A DNA stretch of 64,000 bases from Lathyrus oleraceus (GCF_024323335.1 NC_066583.1:11932665-11996664); one strand, 5' to 3'; positions 9,813 to 23,697 are shown, numbered from the stretch's first letter. Notes: generated from the letters alone by a model not told the origin. A program made the numbers and translations.

Positions 9813-11420
9813 ATATGCTAAGTTTATGAAAGAACTACTCTCTAGAAAATAATGTTTGAGAGATGATGAAAATGATGTTTTGGTGCAGTAGTGTAACGTG
9901 ATGATTTAGAGGTAGCTTCCGAAGGTGAGAAAAACATAAGAATGGGGGTTGAATTGTGTTGGATTTTTCTTCTCTATGCCTTTTTCAGCTTTTTCTTCTA
10001 ATGTTCCTTTACCATAGTATGAACACTTGGTTCTGAGTCTGACTCAGAAAACTAGTTTGACTTCTGAAGGACCTTATCAGATTCTGAACCAGAATCTGAT
10101 TTGGATGATCATAGTTGACATCAACGGAATATTTAAGTACATAATCAAATAAAGTAAAGAAAGAGACATAAGCAGTTATCTCGGTTCCTCTCACAACTTG
10201 AGAGTATTCTAGTCCCCTTGTACTTCTAAGGTATTTCCACTATAATCAAACAAATTACAAATGCTTAAGCACACAAGCAAGAGACTTCTTTACTTGCACA
10301 CATAAGTATAAGACTTCCTTGCTCAAACACACAAGTTTGATACTTCCTTGCTCAAGCGCACAAGCTTAAGACTTTCTTGCTCAGACACACAAGTGTGAGG
10401 CTTCCTTGCTCTAGAACACAAACTAAATACTTCAAATGCTCAAGCACTAAAGCAAGAGACTTTTGACTCTATAACAAAATATTAAGAGATTTGGGTAACA
10501 ACTACACTTGATCTGCAACCAGAGGTGTAGACATAATACAACTTAGAAAGATTTAAGACTTAAGAACTTCTTAAATATACACAAAGTTAAGATGTTCTAA
10601 GTCTTGTGAAATTTACATAGTAACTTCTCTTTGAATGTCAATGAATAGATTCTGTAGTAGTGTGTTGTATTAAAGCTTGTTAGTCTTCTTCTTCATCCCT
10701 TCTACTTCTTATATAGAGAGGGAGAAAAGAGACATTGGAGACTTTCACGAAAAGGTTGGTTAACCTTTGTGCTTGATTAAACGCATCATGTATACACCTT
10801 TCTGCAAGAGGAATGATTTGTTGAAGCTCATACAACCAAGAGAGAGATATCCTTAAGTCTTCACATGATCAAAAAGGTTATAAGTCTGTTAGAGTTTCCT
10901 CGTTTGAAGAGCTTCCACTTCATAGGATGACCACATCATAATCCACTTCTTGGCTTCTGAAGCTTCAGAGTATGGGTCACCAGAGGCTGGTTTTCTTCAG
11001 AGTTTGGATCTCCATCAGAGGCAGAGTCTTCGGAAGTAATCTTCATAGCTAGAGTCTGATCTTCAGATGAAATGGAGAAGAATAAGGGTTTAAATAGGAA
11101 GGTGACGAATTTTTTTTCTTCAGGAACGTGGACAGGTGGAGTGTTTGGAACTAATGAGCAGCCTCGAAACGGAAAAAATATGAATAATAAAATCAAAAGG
11201 GAAATCTTAAATCCCGATTTAGTGGCTACTTAATGACCTTGGAATTCAGGGTAATGATGCATTGTCGTTTGCACGTTTTAAAGACATAACATTTGGTAGA
11301 AAAGTTAGTCATAATGACTGACAACAAGTATGGATGAGATGACGTGGCACAAAATATGAACAGTGACATAGTGGTTACAAACAATGCCACATTTATGCTC
11401 TTAGATATGGGTCGACAATG
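9813..11420. other. Unassigned repeat-like intergenic sequence with a 29-bp tandem array
   Basis: No convincing gene is present; the short open frames here have no recognisable domain. The stretch around 9925-10100, with GGGGGTTGAATTGTGTTGG and repeated TCTGACTCAGAA/TCTGAACCAGAA motifs, looks like part of a dispersed repeat, but I cannot name the family. The 29-bp array at 10283-10457 is listed separately. Confidence 0.5.
10283..10457. repeat. 29-bp tandem repeat, six units
   Basis: Units begin at 10283, 10312, 10341, 10370, 10399 and 10428, exactly 29 bp apart. Each follows the pattern GACTTCCTTGCTCAAnCACA followed by CAAGnnTnA. Units have diverged by several bases each. The copies are too similar and too regular to be coding. 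Confidence 0.9.
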
Positions 11421-12480
11421 ACATTTTTTCGGGGGCATCTATTACACTTGGATTTTTTTAGCTAGTGGAAAGTCAACAAAGAATGTCGACGAAAAGACAT
11501 TTGTTGTGAGAAAGCATTAATGAAGTTTCTTAAAGAACATTAATGTTTAAGCGTCGACAATCCAATGACAAAGGATTAACCGAGTCGTGGACACATGAAT
11601 ATATGGTTGGAGGACTCTCAGGGATAAATCCTGACGACCTGGGTCGTTGGGAAACATGTCCAGAATCTCAAAAAGGGAACTCGACAAAAGTCTTTATTTC
11701 ATCAAGAAGATCAGTCGACTGAGACACGTAAGGTGAAAGACTTAGTAAATTTACAAGTTCAGAGTCCTTGATATTCAGCGTCGCCAGCACGTTGGAGCAG
11801 TTACCATCGAAGGTTTGTGAGGAAGTTAGGAGCAGTTATAACTCAATGTGGGTTACAAATAGATAGTGTCGTGGGTGACACGTAAACACACTTGTGGGAA
11901 CTTGAAGATTGAACGTGGAGTGAATGCAGGAGTTCCTTAGTGGTCATAATCGTCATCGACGGTTACTTTGTAAATAGAATAAATAGAATGCTCATACATG
12001 GGATCATGGATCGCAAAATTTTATACATACTCTCTATACCACTTGAGTACTCGGGTCAAAGAGCGAAATATTTGAGCGAGAAACATGTATGTGTCTGCAT
12101 CCAATCTTTTTCATTAGTGTTTTATTTTCTTAAACAGAACATGTACTTTTATTTTTGCTTTGTTAAATATCACTTATTGTATTTTATCTTATCATTTATC
12201 ACAAAGTCTTTTTCTACGTCGTTATCGTTCACGCGACGACTGCATTCAATTCACATGCATGTATGCTTACACAAATCAGTTGCACAGATTATTTTGGAGA
12301 TTTTTCGAATTAATCTCACCGACTTTCATACTCGTTATTGTTTATCAAAAACACCGATAAACAGTCACTCAAAACCTTATCATCTTAACATCGCATCTTT
12401 ATATGTCCTGAAAATTGACTTTCACTTTAGGGAGTATGTGACACATATGATCGTCATTTAAGCATTGATGGTGGTAATAT
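11421..12480 (+). mobile_element. Possible LTR-retrotransposon 3' end (PPT-like tract plus LTR-like sequence)
   Basis: A polypurine-like tract TTTTTTCGGGGGCATC (11424-11439) is followed by ATTACACTTGG and about 1 kb of LTR-like sequence with several GTCGAC sites. The 173-residue open frame at 11940-12461 has no domain and looks like chance. No matching second LTR, PBS or coding part is present, so a solo or truncated LTR is only a suggestion. Confidence 0.3.
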
Positions 12481-13500
12481 GCTCTTATGGGTCGCTTTTT
12501 TATTGAATGTTACTAGTAAAGGTGGTTTGAAGTTACTGACACATCCTCGATTTCATCAAAAAGAGGTTAGAGATCTAGGATATCGCTCCCTTTTGATTGG
12601 CAAACCAATGATGTCTTGTACAAAAGAGGCTGTTAGTTTAATTTTGATATGTAAAAAGGTAAATTTTTGCCCAATTATCAAGCATAAAGATACTTTTAGT
12701 TTTTTAATTTCGTTCCACAATAAGTGGTCAAGTACTTAATTGAGGAGTTGTTGACCTTCAACTCATTGTGGGACGGAACAGGAGTGATTAACCTGTGAGA
12801 TTTATAATCTTTCGATTATTAATCCAATACATTGCTTGAGACATTCTCCCATAAGTCAAGGACTGGGTTCTGAGTCTAACCAAAATTATTTCAATCTACT
12901 CTAATAATATAAGAATAAAAATTAGTTTTATAAAAGAGATTGCTTAAAATTATTACTATTAATTACTTCCATCAGTAATTTGTAAGACTAAAGATAAAGA
13001 ATCTGTCCTGACAAGCCTAGTCATTTGTTAATCGAAGAGAATTTTGCAATTTTTTATTCTCTTTTTTTGGTTTTTCCAATTTTTTAGATTTTTAACTCTA
13101 CCGAGCTTTTCATAACTCATAAGTTTTGACTACTTCTCTTTTCTAAGACCAAAAATAAACCGTACTTTAAACATTCAGCTTTTAGATCTGGCACAAATTT
13201 CAGGTCTAAAGATTGTACTACTCCATCAATCTTCGTCATTCACAGTTTAATTATTCGTTCCGAATATTCAACTTCCAAAAGTTTGTAATTAAAAATTAAC
13301 AATAAACATACTTTCTATCTGTTGGATCATAATTGCTGACAACTTCTTTCATGAAAGACTAGTACACAAATGCAGAGGTCAAAAACATGAATTACGAAAC
13401 CATAACAGAGATACTCAAAATCACAAAGGATAATCCAAAATCAAAACACTTACAATAACCAATAATAACCAATAAGATATAACAGATAGAACATCTCATT
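12481..13500. other. Intergenic DNA downstream of the RNA-binding protein gene
   Basis: AT-rich sequence with no recognised repeat or gene. The last 200 bp or so (13300-13536) probably includes the 3' UTR of the minus-strand gene, but I see no clear polyadenylation signal. Confidence 0.5.
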
Positions 13501-13536
13501 AAAATTCAATCACTAAAAACCTAAATCAAAGCAACA

Positions 13537-14401
13537 TTAACTCCTCCAATCTCCTTCGGAACCACCACCGCCTCCGCCTCTTGAGTACCGAGATCCACCA
13601 TCTCCATAACCACGGTCCCGTCCACCTCCTCCACCATATCCACCGCCACCTCCACCTCCTCCGTAACCACCACCTCCTCCACCATATCCACCACCACCTC
13701 CTTCCCGACGACCTCCACCTCCTCCATAACTTCCACCACCACCACCACGGCTATAACCTCCACCGCCTCCATATCCACCACCGCCACCTCCATATCCTCC
13801 ACCGCCGCCTCCACGGTATCCACCTCCACCACCACCACCACTGCCGCGGCTCTGAGCCTCGTTCACAGTGATGTTACGGCCATCTAGATCCTGACCGTTC
13901 ATCCCTTCAATGGCGTCTTTCATTGATTGCTCCGATGCAAAGGTCACGAATCCAAATCCTCTCGATCTTCCAGTTTCACGATCAAGGATAACCTGAACAA
14001 CAACATCAACAACAAAAAACACAAATCGCATCAGATCTCACTCAATTTCAGATGACATGAAATAGAAAACAAACAAAAACATGATAGTAACCGATCGATC
14101 TTCGCCTTTGATTCAAAGATGAAGATGAACGTACCGATTAGAATAATAAAAGAATCAGAATAGTAACAAGTATCATAGATGAAGTAACGGAAAACAGATC
14201 AGAGAGTAACAGAACAGAACAGATCAGATCAAATCAAACGGGATCGAGAAATTCCAAATCCGGTTGGTGTCAGATCCGATCCAGCAACAAACGGACCTTC
14301 GATTCGACGATTTCGCCAAAGGAAGAAAACGCTTTGCCGAGAGCGTCGTTGTCGGTGGCCCAAGCAAGTCCACCAACGAAGCATCGGTACTCTTCAGCCA
14401 T
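13537..14401 (-). CDS. Glycine-rich RNA-binding protein (RRM, GRP7/GRP8-like), two exons
   Basis: This is a small nuclear/cytoplasmic RNA-binding protein of the plant GR-RBP class, known for roles in cold, stress and circadian post-transcriptional control. Exon 1 (14297-14401, 35 codons) starts [17 protein letters not shown] and holds RNP2 (CFVGGL). Exon 2 (13537-13992) resumes [10 protein letters not shown] and holds RNP1 (RGFGFVTF). It then runs into about 95 residues of [14 protein letters not shown] and RR repeats, ending GDWRS. The predicted protein is 186 residues, slightly longer than typical members. The intron 13993-14296 (304 bp, GT-AG, phase 0) splits the RRM at the position usual for the family. 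The start is the first ATG after a TATA box and telo-box. This is the only host gene I can support. Open frames in other frames over the Gly region are shadows of it. Confidence 0.95.
13993..14296 (-). other. Intron of the glycine-rich RNA-binding protein gene
   Basis: The donor is AAG/GTCCGT at 14296-14295 and the acceptor is TTGTTGTTCAG ending at 13993. In Arabidopsis GRP7 and GRP8 the equivalent intron is alternatively spliced for autoregulation. Whether a cryptic donor works here cannot be told from sequence alone. Confidence 0.85.
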
Positions 14402-14415
14402 GGGGATGAAGAATG

Positions 14416-14424
14416 AAACCCTAG
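14416..14424. promoter_or_regulatory. Telo-box in the 5' UTR
   Basis: AAACCCTAG, 15 bp upstream of the start codon. Telo-boxes are common in promoters and leaders of plant genes for translation and RNA handling. Confidence 0.55.
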
Positions 14425-14519
14425 TAACAGGGTTAAAATGGGAAATAAAGAAAAGGAGGATTAAGAATCCACCTAGAAGTGAGTGAGAGCACGAGTAGAA
14501 AGGGTTACACCTATTGCTC

Positions 14520-14527
14520 TTATATAG
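14520..14527 (-). promoter_or_regulatory. TATA box of the RNA-binding protein gene
   Basis: CTATATAA on the minus strand, about 120 bp upstream of the ATG. This implies a 5' UTR of roughly 90 bp. Confidence 0.75.
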
Positions 14528-14529
14528 TG

Positions 14530-16547
<2,018 letters not shown>

Positions 16548-17908
16548 TGTAATGTCCCAGATTTTAATCCAACACATTACTTAGAAAATATTAAAATAAA
16601 GTTGTTTAAACATAAATCGAAGATTTTAAATTAACGAAATTCAATGGCAAAACAAATTTCTAAGTGGAAAACACTCGCATTTCTAAATTAGTCGAAGGAT
16701 AGTAAATAAATAAACTTAAAAGAAAATGTGATTGATTTATTACTACGAAAATATTTCCCTCCTCTTTTTATTTCATAAGAAAACCTTTTTTCTCGTGATC
16801 GTGCAACAAGCAAAACATCAATCAACCTTGAAACTCAACATTTACACATAAAATGTTGATTATAAGGGGTCAACTTCCATAATCCACAATCGTACAAGAC
16901 AAAACTAAACGATGAATTAAAAATCTTAAAAATATGAATATATCATTTATTTTTCAAAAATTGGATTAAATAGAATAGTACCAAGTCTTTCAAAATTAAA
17001 CAATAAAAAAACACATCAAAATATTATCTAAAGGCATGTAACTACACAATTCAAAATAGAGATTTATAATCCTTTGCACTACACTTATATCCCCAAAACA
17101 TAAAATAATCAATTAAAAGTTCTAAGACCAAATATGCAACGGTGCATGTTCTTAGCACTATATGATATTAATATAATCATCCACCATTAAGGCACCACAT
17201 ATAATTTATCTCATACCAATGAAAAAAATAACCTGCCACCAAGACACATCTCACAGAAACGCATATGTCATGTCATGATGATGAAAATAAAATGCAATTA
17301 CACCACTTAGGCAAACTTCACCATTTAGGCAACCACGTGTCGCAAATAAAATACATTATCATACACATGACTAGAATAATCATTTTAATATGCAATCCCA
17401 CCACTTAGACAAACAACATGCAGGCACAACAACACGCATGCCATATTACATCAAATATATCACGAAAAATATACAATTTCAATTATATCTCTAGTCTATT
17501 AATCCAAAGAATAACATTCCATAAACAATAGCAACAATTGAAAAAATTACTCACATATTTGATATCAAATTTTATCAATTATTTCATATAGTATAATCTT
17601 ACACATATCTTTATATATGTATACTCACAAAAATAAAAAATCTATCACACATTATATTTTTCATATTAATAAAATAAATCATATATCAAAAAAATTATTT
17701 TATATATTATTATAAGAAAATAAGTTTTTATATAATAAAATATTCAAACCATATATCAATATTTTAACGATTCTCAAATTAAACCGTAGTTTAGAATTGT
17801 ATGGGAAAGAGCTCTTACCTTGTGGGTTTTGCTTCCAAACGACATTTAAATGTCACTACGAGCAAGATCTTATGTTTATCATACTTTCACATTCTAATTT
17901 GAGTCTAC
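16548..17908 (-). mobile_element. Probable chromovirus-type LTR remnant, interrupted by the Athila-like insertion
   Basis: The plus strand begins TGTAATGTCCCAGATTTTAA, which is how the terminal part of a reversed plant Ty3/gypsy LTR often reads. Near 17810 the minus strand reads ACAAGGTAAGAGCTC, resembling the leader segment downstream of the TATA box in the solo LTR at 53098 (GACAAGGTAAGGGGG). The promoter end would lie beyond the Athila-like element that begins at 17909. No coding sequence is present and the call is tentative. Confidence 0.4.
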
Positions 17909-19500
17909 TGATAACGCGAAAATACATAAGATATTTGTCTTGATTTACACTCAAAGATCATACCACTTTAATTAATATTCTAATTATTCCGCAAATATTC
18001 GAGTTGTTTTTGCAGGTATTTAAATCTCCAAGCATTAATGAGCAAAATAAAGAAAAGGAAGAAAAAGAAGAAGAAACAGATGAGAAAGCACAGAAAAAAG
18101 CAGAAAACCAGAATGCAGAATTTGCTGATATGACGACCGTCACAAGCTTCATGACGACCGTCACGACCCAGCCTGTGACGACCGTCACAGGCCCATGACG
18201 AGCGTCACACGACCAGATTTTACGCTTTGAAACAGTCAATCAGAGGCACTCAAACGTGCCTAAATTCTCTCCAACAGCATGACTCCCCCGTGGATTCCTC
18301 ATTCAACCAATCTTCCTTAATTTTCTCAACCGCCAAGACCTACCAAGGCAATATATAAAGGACCAAAGTTGGAAAAATTGAACATCTACACTTACGCTCT
18401 GCATTTGAATTTTTTTACAACATTCTAGCTTTTTTTAGTTATTTTCTTTTCAGCAGCTTTGTTTCTGTTGCCTTAGTTCATTTGCCATTGTTTTTAAGAA
18501 TTTCCTTTTCTCCTTTCCTTTCCGTTTTGCAGTTAGCCATAGTAGTAGTTTTCTACACTGGGGAACTACTACACTTTATTTAATTTAGTAAGCAATTGTA
18601 TTGAAGAAGCAGAATCCTACCGACTTGTGGATGACTGCTCAAGTACTCAAAGATTCGCCGTACTCTGTTAATCCAATTGCCAGATTTTTATTCAATTATT
18701 ATTATTGCCTTGTTATTGTTATAATTATGTCCGATGCACTGTTAATCTGTTTATGCTCTGTGTTTTCTTTATTTAACATGTCCGGCTAAATTACTGGTAT
18801 CGGTATGTAACAATTTAATTAGATGGGATTTAATAATAATCAGTGAAAACTTTTTTTCTCAAACAATCTTTTAGACTGAGGTTTTTAATTTAAATTTAAT
18901 TAACTTTATCACAAAAGTGTGAGAAGCTATTTAATATGATTTTGCCACGAGAGTGGGAAATTAACTAAGGTGAGAACCAACAATCGCGAGAGCGTGAGGC
19001 TCGAGCTGGATAGTAAAAATTAGGCATTGAGTTTAAAAACAACGAGAGCACTTTAAAAGCAATTAGAACTTATTTGTTTTCAAAAAGTAATTTTAACTTC
19101 AAATGGGAAAGCGAGAGCGTACATTCTGACTTAAAGTTATAGGCCGAATCAACAATCACGAGAGTGTCAGATAAAGATTTTTAAATAAATATTTTCTACT
19201 GGGAGATATTTGGCATTTAAACTATTCACTGGTGACTTATCGAATCCCTGACAATTAATGCGTTGCATACTGATTCCTTCCATCAATTCTCTCTTAAAAC
19301 TAAATTTTCCTTAGATTTACTATTCTGCGCCCGAACTTCTACTAATCATTTCCTTAGCTAAAAATAGTGACGTTAGTAACACTAGTTTGACAATAGGTCC
19401 CTGTGGGATCGATATCTTTTAAAACTAAAGCGACTGGACTGTGCACTTGCAGTCAAGTACCTGATAGACTATATTTTATATATAGTCACGACAAGTATCA
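17909..19500 (+). repeat. 5' LTR of the Athila-like element (1592 bp)
   Basis: It begins TGATAACGCG and ends CAAGTATCA, with the PBS six bases further on. The preceding bases TCTAC would be the target-site duplication, but the 3' end is lost. Between 18130 and 18210 it carries four copies of a short inverted motif, TGACGACCGTCA. Confidence 0.85.
18352..18359 (+). promoter_or_regulatory. TATA box in the Athila-like LTR
   Basis: TATATAAA in the middle of the LTR, followed by A/T-rich sequence and a short leader-like region. It is the likely core promoter of the element. Confidence 0.55.
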
Positions 19501-19506
19501 AGTTTT

Positions 19507-19525
19507 TGGCGCCGTTTCCGGGGAC
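19507..19525 (+). promoter_or_regulatory. Primer-binding site of the Athila-like element
   Basis: TGGCGCCGTTTCCGGGGAC begins with TGG and closely resembles the tRNA-Asp-type PBS used by Athila-like elements, with one apparent difference (TTT for TTG). It is clearly different from the Ogre PBS. Confidence 0.85.
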
Positions 19526-19617
19526 CTGTTTTAGTCGAATAGTGCGATTCTTTCGTTGAACGGTATAGACTAAGGTAAAAATAAAACTAATTTACTCTCC
19601 CTTATTTCCCCGATTGT

Positions 19618-22600
19618 ATGTCAAGTACTCGCTCACAAGGCAATAACTTAGCACCACCAGTCCAAGAATTAGAGCGTTTCTTATACGTAAGACGCCGAAT
19701 ACAAGAATATCAACAAAAGTACGATATTCCCGATATCTTCTCTCTTACTAAACCAAAAGAAAAACCAACCATGGCTGAAGAAGGGCCATAGAATCGTCCT
19801 CTTAAATTCTACGATACCCCGTCCTAACAAGAACCTCACAACAGCATTGCTGCCCCCGCTATCAATCGAAACGATTTCGAGCTGAAACCCTCACTATTAT
19901 CAGTCGTCCAACAACATCAATTTTCTAGAAATCCTACGGACGATCCTAATGAACACCTGATCAAGTTTGTGCAGTACGCAGACACTGTAAAGGTGAATGG
20001 TGTATCTCAAGATGCGATAAGACTGCGCCTCTTTCCTTTCTCACTAAGAGACAGAGCTTGGGCTTGGTTGCAATCCCTTCCCTCCAACTCCGTTACAACA
20101 TGGGAAGAACTGAAGAACGTTTTCTTATCCCGATATTTTCCGCCGAGCAAAACTGCTATGCTGAGAGCTCAAATCAACGGATTCAGGAAAAAAGATGTAG
20201 AATCTCTCTATGAATCGTGAGAGAGATACAAGGACATGATGAGGATATGTCCACATCACGGTCTCGAAGACTGGGTGATCATTCACACATTTTACAATGG
20301 GCTTCTGTATAACATAAGACTGACAGTAGACGCTGCCGCAGGCGGTGCACTTATGGACAAGCCATATAACAAAGCCTATCAACTCATTGAAAACATGGCC
20401 CAAAAGCATTACCAATGGGGAGGTGAAAGAACTCCAGTGGAAAAGTCCCAGACAAAGGGTGGAATGTACGAAATCAGTAGCCTTGGCCATGTTCATGCAA
20501 AGGTAGATGCCCTTGTTCAAAAATTAGACAACTTGACCATACCACCCGCAGCCACCGTGGTTGCTATAACTCCAAACTGTAAGTTATATGGAAACCCTGG
20601 ACACACTACACAAGAATGTCAGATATTAGCAGGAGTCCCAACCGATCAAGTGAATTACACATAAGGAAATCCATATTCGAATACCTACAACCCAGGTTGG
20701 AAAAACCATCCTAATTTCTCGTACAAGAATAACAACACCCTGTATGCACCTGGCCAAGCACAAGTTGTTCCGCCTAGATATCAAAAGCCAGCTAATAATG
20801 CTCCTAACATGCCTAGGAAGTCAAATCTCAAATTAATGATGGAAAGCTTCATAGCTACCCAAGCTCAGACGAACAAAGACTTCTTGAACCAAAACATACA
20901 TACTAGCGAGCAACTTAAACAACTAGCGAGCAAAGTAGACGCCTTAGCCACCCATAATAAAATGCTTGAAACACAGATTTCAAAAGTGGCTCAACATCAA
21001 GCATCTACAGCCGCTCCAGCTGGAACATTTCCTGGACAGCCGCAACCTAATCCAAAAGGACATGTAAATGTCGTTATACTGAGGAGTGGAAAAGAAATAG
21101 ACGGCCCCGTAGATCAAAGACTCCAAAACCCTGCCATGTACCGAAAACCAGATAAAACCCCAACTGAGCAGGTGAATGAACCAAAGGAAATAGAAGATAA
21201 AACCCGAGAGGCCGAAGAGAAAGAGAAACCTTATGTGCCTTCGCCTCCTTATAAATCACCCATTCCGTATCCCCAAAGACTCACAAGTTCTAAAACTGCG
21301 AGTCAATTTAGGAAATTTGTCGAACTTCTGAAGCAACTAAACATTACGATACACTTTACAGAAGCCATCACACAAATGCCCTCCTATGCCAAATTTCTTA
21401 AGGAAATCCTATCCAATAAGAAAAAGGTTGAGGCTAACGAAACAATTACACTTATTGCCGAGTGTAGCGCAATAATCCAAAATAACATGCCTCCCAAACT
21501 AAAAGACCCAGGTAGTTTTTCCATACCCTGTGTCATTGGAAAATTCGTCATAGACAAAGCTCTATGCGATCTAGGAGCCAGCATTAGTGTAATGCGCTTA
21601 ACCATCTGTAAAAGGCTCAGTATGGGAGAATTAAGACCGACCAAGATGTCTGTTCAATTAGCTGACCGCTCAATCAAATATCATGTCGGTATACTAGAGA
21701 ATGTCCCAGTATGTGTAGGATAATTTTACATTCCTACAGACTTCATAATCATGGACATCAAAGAAGATGCCAGTACACCTATCATACTAGAAAGGTCATT
21801 CTTGGCTACCGCCGGAGCCATAATAGACATAAAGAGAGGTAAGCTGACATTCGAAGTTGGAGAGGAAAACGTTGAATTCATCTTGACCCAATTCTTACAA
21901 GCGCCAGCTATAGACGATACATGTTATCTACTTGATGTCATAGACGAGCGCATGAGAGAAATGGAGATGCAAGAAACCACATACTCTGATATAATGAAAA
22001 TCTAAATCCCTCCAATCTTTGAAGACGATAATTGGCATGAACCATACCAAAACGAAAGTCTAAGTGAATGCTTAGCACTTACACCAAACCACATGCCATG
22101 CCCAAAGAAACCTGACTTGGAATTAAAAGCACTACCAAAGAACCTAAGATACGAATTCCTAGACACTGAACTGAAAAGACCAGTAATAGTCAACGCTGAC
22201 TTGGGACAGATGGAAACTGAGAAATTACTATATGTCCTAAGAAAATATCCAACTGCGTTAGGATATAACATCGTCGATCTAAAAGGAATAAGTCCTTCTA
22301 TCTGTATGCATCGCATTACGCTGGAGGAAGATTGTAAAACCTCTAGAGAACACCAGAGAAGGATCAACCCAATCCTAAGTACGGTAGTCAAGGATGAAGT
22401 AAAGAAGCTACTAGATGTTGGAATCATATAACCGATCTCCGATAGTCAATGGGTTAGCCCCGTTCATGTAGTACCCAAGAAAGGGGGTGTTACAATTGTT
22501 AAGAATGAGAAGGGCGAGTCCATAGCACAAAGAGTTGTGACCGGAAGTAGAATGTGCATCGACTATAGAAAACTAAACAAAGCCACTCGGAAAGATCATT

Positions 22601-22800
22601 TCCCTCTACCCTTCATTGACCAAATGCTCGAACGATTGGTTAAGCATTCTCACTTCTGCTATCTAGACGGTTATTCAGGATTCTTTCAAATCCCAATCCA
22701 TCCTGACAACCAAGAAAAGACTACCTTCACATGCCCTTATGGTACATTCGCTTACCGATGAATGCCATTTGGATTATGCAACTCTCCCACAACATTTCAA
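19618..22800 (+). pseudogene. Athila-like gag-protease-RT, one frame with many nonsense codons
   Basis: All recognisable pieces lie in one reading frame from the ATG at 19618, so the decay is by point mutation, not indels. Stops fall at 19789 (TAG), about 19827, 20218, 20662, 21721, 22003, 22429 and 22759. The gag domain includes RLRLFPFSLRDRAWAWLQSL and FLSRYFPPSKTAMLRAQI. A zinc-knuckle-like CKLYGNPGHTTQEC lies near 20580 with Tyr in place of the second Cys. The protease active-site region reads ALCDLGASISVM (D-L-G, usual for this lineage). RT begins near 22390 and contains CIDYRKLNKATRKDHFPLPF and YLDGYSGFFQIPIHPDNQEK, then ends before the catalytic YVDD. The piece is non-functional. Confidence 0.9.
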
Positions 22801-22970
22801 AATAAGAAAAGCAATAATATACAATTCAAGCATACTTGGTGCTCTCAAACCAACTCACACAAGTCCCAACCCTAGGGTAAGGAACCAAAATGCTATGATC
22901 CTTGAGGCAAATCCAATTAGCAACGATATGATGCCATGAGGGATCTTAGGGTCAAAATTAGGGTCTTACA
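22801..22970 (-). repeat. Fragment of an Ogre-type LTR (first 170 bp)
   Basis: The sequence ends GGGATCTTAGGGTCAAAATT then AGGGTCTTACA, matching the 5' ends of LTRs A (9812) and D (61462). Its low-coordinate side is cut at the junction with the Athila RT, so the remainder of the LTR is gone. It belongs to the same broad family but is not part of any complete element seen here. Confidence 0.85.
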
Positions 22971-22973
22971 ATC

Positions 22974-23683
22974 TGACAAATCCTTTTGTGATAATACTTA
23001 TGAGTGTAATTTCCCTTTTGCCCTTATGTCTATATTGAACACAAGGCATAGACCGTGTCATCCTTGTCCAGTTCAATATTGGGCCCATAGACATTTATCC
23101 TGTTACGCAGGATGGGAAAATTCTATCTAGGTCACTCATGTCCCTTAGCATGCTTCATGGAGTATCCATCAACTGTCTTTATGGTCATCCAGTTAGGGAC
23201 AATGTTTGATCAGCAATAAGGCACCTGACTCTACATCTAGGATCTATAGTGGTTTCAGGTCGAAGGGTGGTATACACCATTATCACCATGAGAATAACTT
23301 ATGACACTTTGCATAAAATTCTATATAGTATTCTCATAGCGGGTCAATCCAGTATAAATATTACTCTTAATATTCATACCTATGTTTAAGACTTGATAAC
23401 TCCTTATCCATGATCCATGAGATGTGATCATCAGTCTATATACATAATAGTCTTAATGCTTTAATGTTATCCCACTTCACAATAAAACTCGACTATGGAT
23501 ACTTTAAGAATAACGTCCTTATGTTTAATGTGATTTCATGATTAAGTCACACTTGATACATTAAACGGACTATCTATTCTAGGGACTTTATTAGACAAAC
23601 ATAATAAAGAAAAAGCCTTTTATTATTAATAAATAATTCGATACAAGTACCAAAAGTATTGGCCTCTAGGGCTTACACCAACA
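22974..23683 (-). repeat. 3' LTR of the copia element (incomplete)
   Basis: In element orientation it opens TGTTGGTGTAAGCCCTAGAG just after the PPT, giving a firm boundary at 23683. The other end at 22974 (plus-strand TGACAAATCC) does not match the end of the 5' LTR at 40059 (TGAAGGAGAAG). The distal part therefore seems to be missing here. Confidence 0.75.
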
Positions 23684-23693
23684 ATCTCCCACT
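23684..23693 (-). promoter_or_regulatory. Polypurine tract of the copia element
   Basis: AGTGGGAGAT on the minus strand, directly before the LTR start TGTTGG. This is the usual plus-strand primer position. Confidence 0.8.
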
Positions 23694-23697
23694 AGCA

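Larger units (their letters stand above)
17909..22800 (+). mobile_element. Athila/Cyclops-like Ty3/gypsy element, truncated in RT
   Basis: The element reads on the plus strand: 5' LTR (17909-19500), PBS at 19507, then a decayed gag-protease-RT frame to about 22800. There it stops abruptly after the RT motif MPFGLCNSPTTFQ and joins an Ogre-type LTR scrap. RNase H, integrase, any env-like ORF and the 3' LTR are missing. The LTR start TGATAACGCGAAAATAC, the TGGCGCCGTT-type PBS and the protease motif CDLGASIS are typical of the Athila lineage in legumes. Confidence 0.85.

Noticed and set aside
10936..11196. 86-residue minus-strand frame
   Set aside because: Lies in unassigned repeat sequence and shows no recognisable domain.
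11940..12461. 173-residue plus-strand frame
   Set aside because: No domain; composition follows AT-rich LTR-like DNA; no conserved neighbour.
13521..13871. Long open frames on both strands over the RNA-binding protein gene (Val/Glu-rich on minus, His-rich on plus)
   Set aside because: They are other-frame readings of the GGN-rich glycine repeat of exon 2.
18004..18198. 64-residue frame ending in TTVTT repeats
   Set aside because: Translation of the repeated TGACGACCGTCA motif in the Athila-like LTR.
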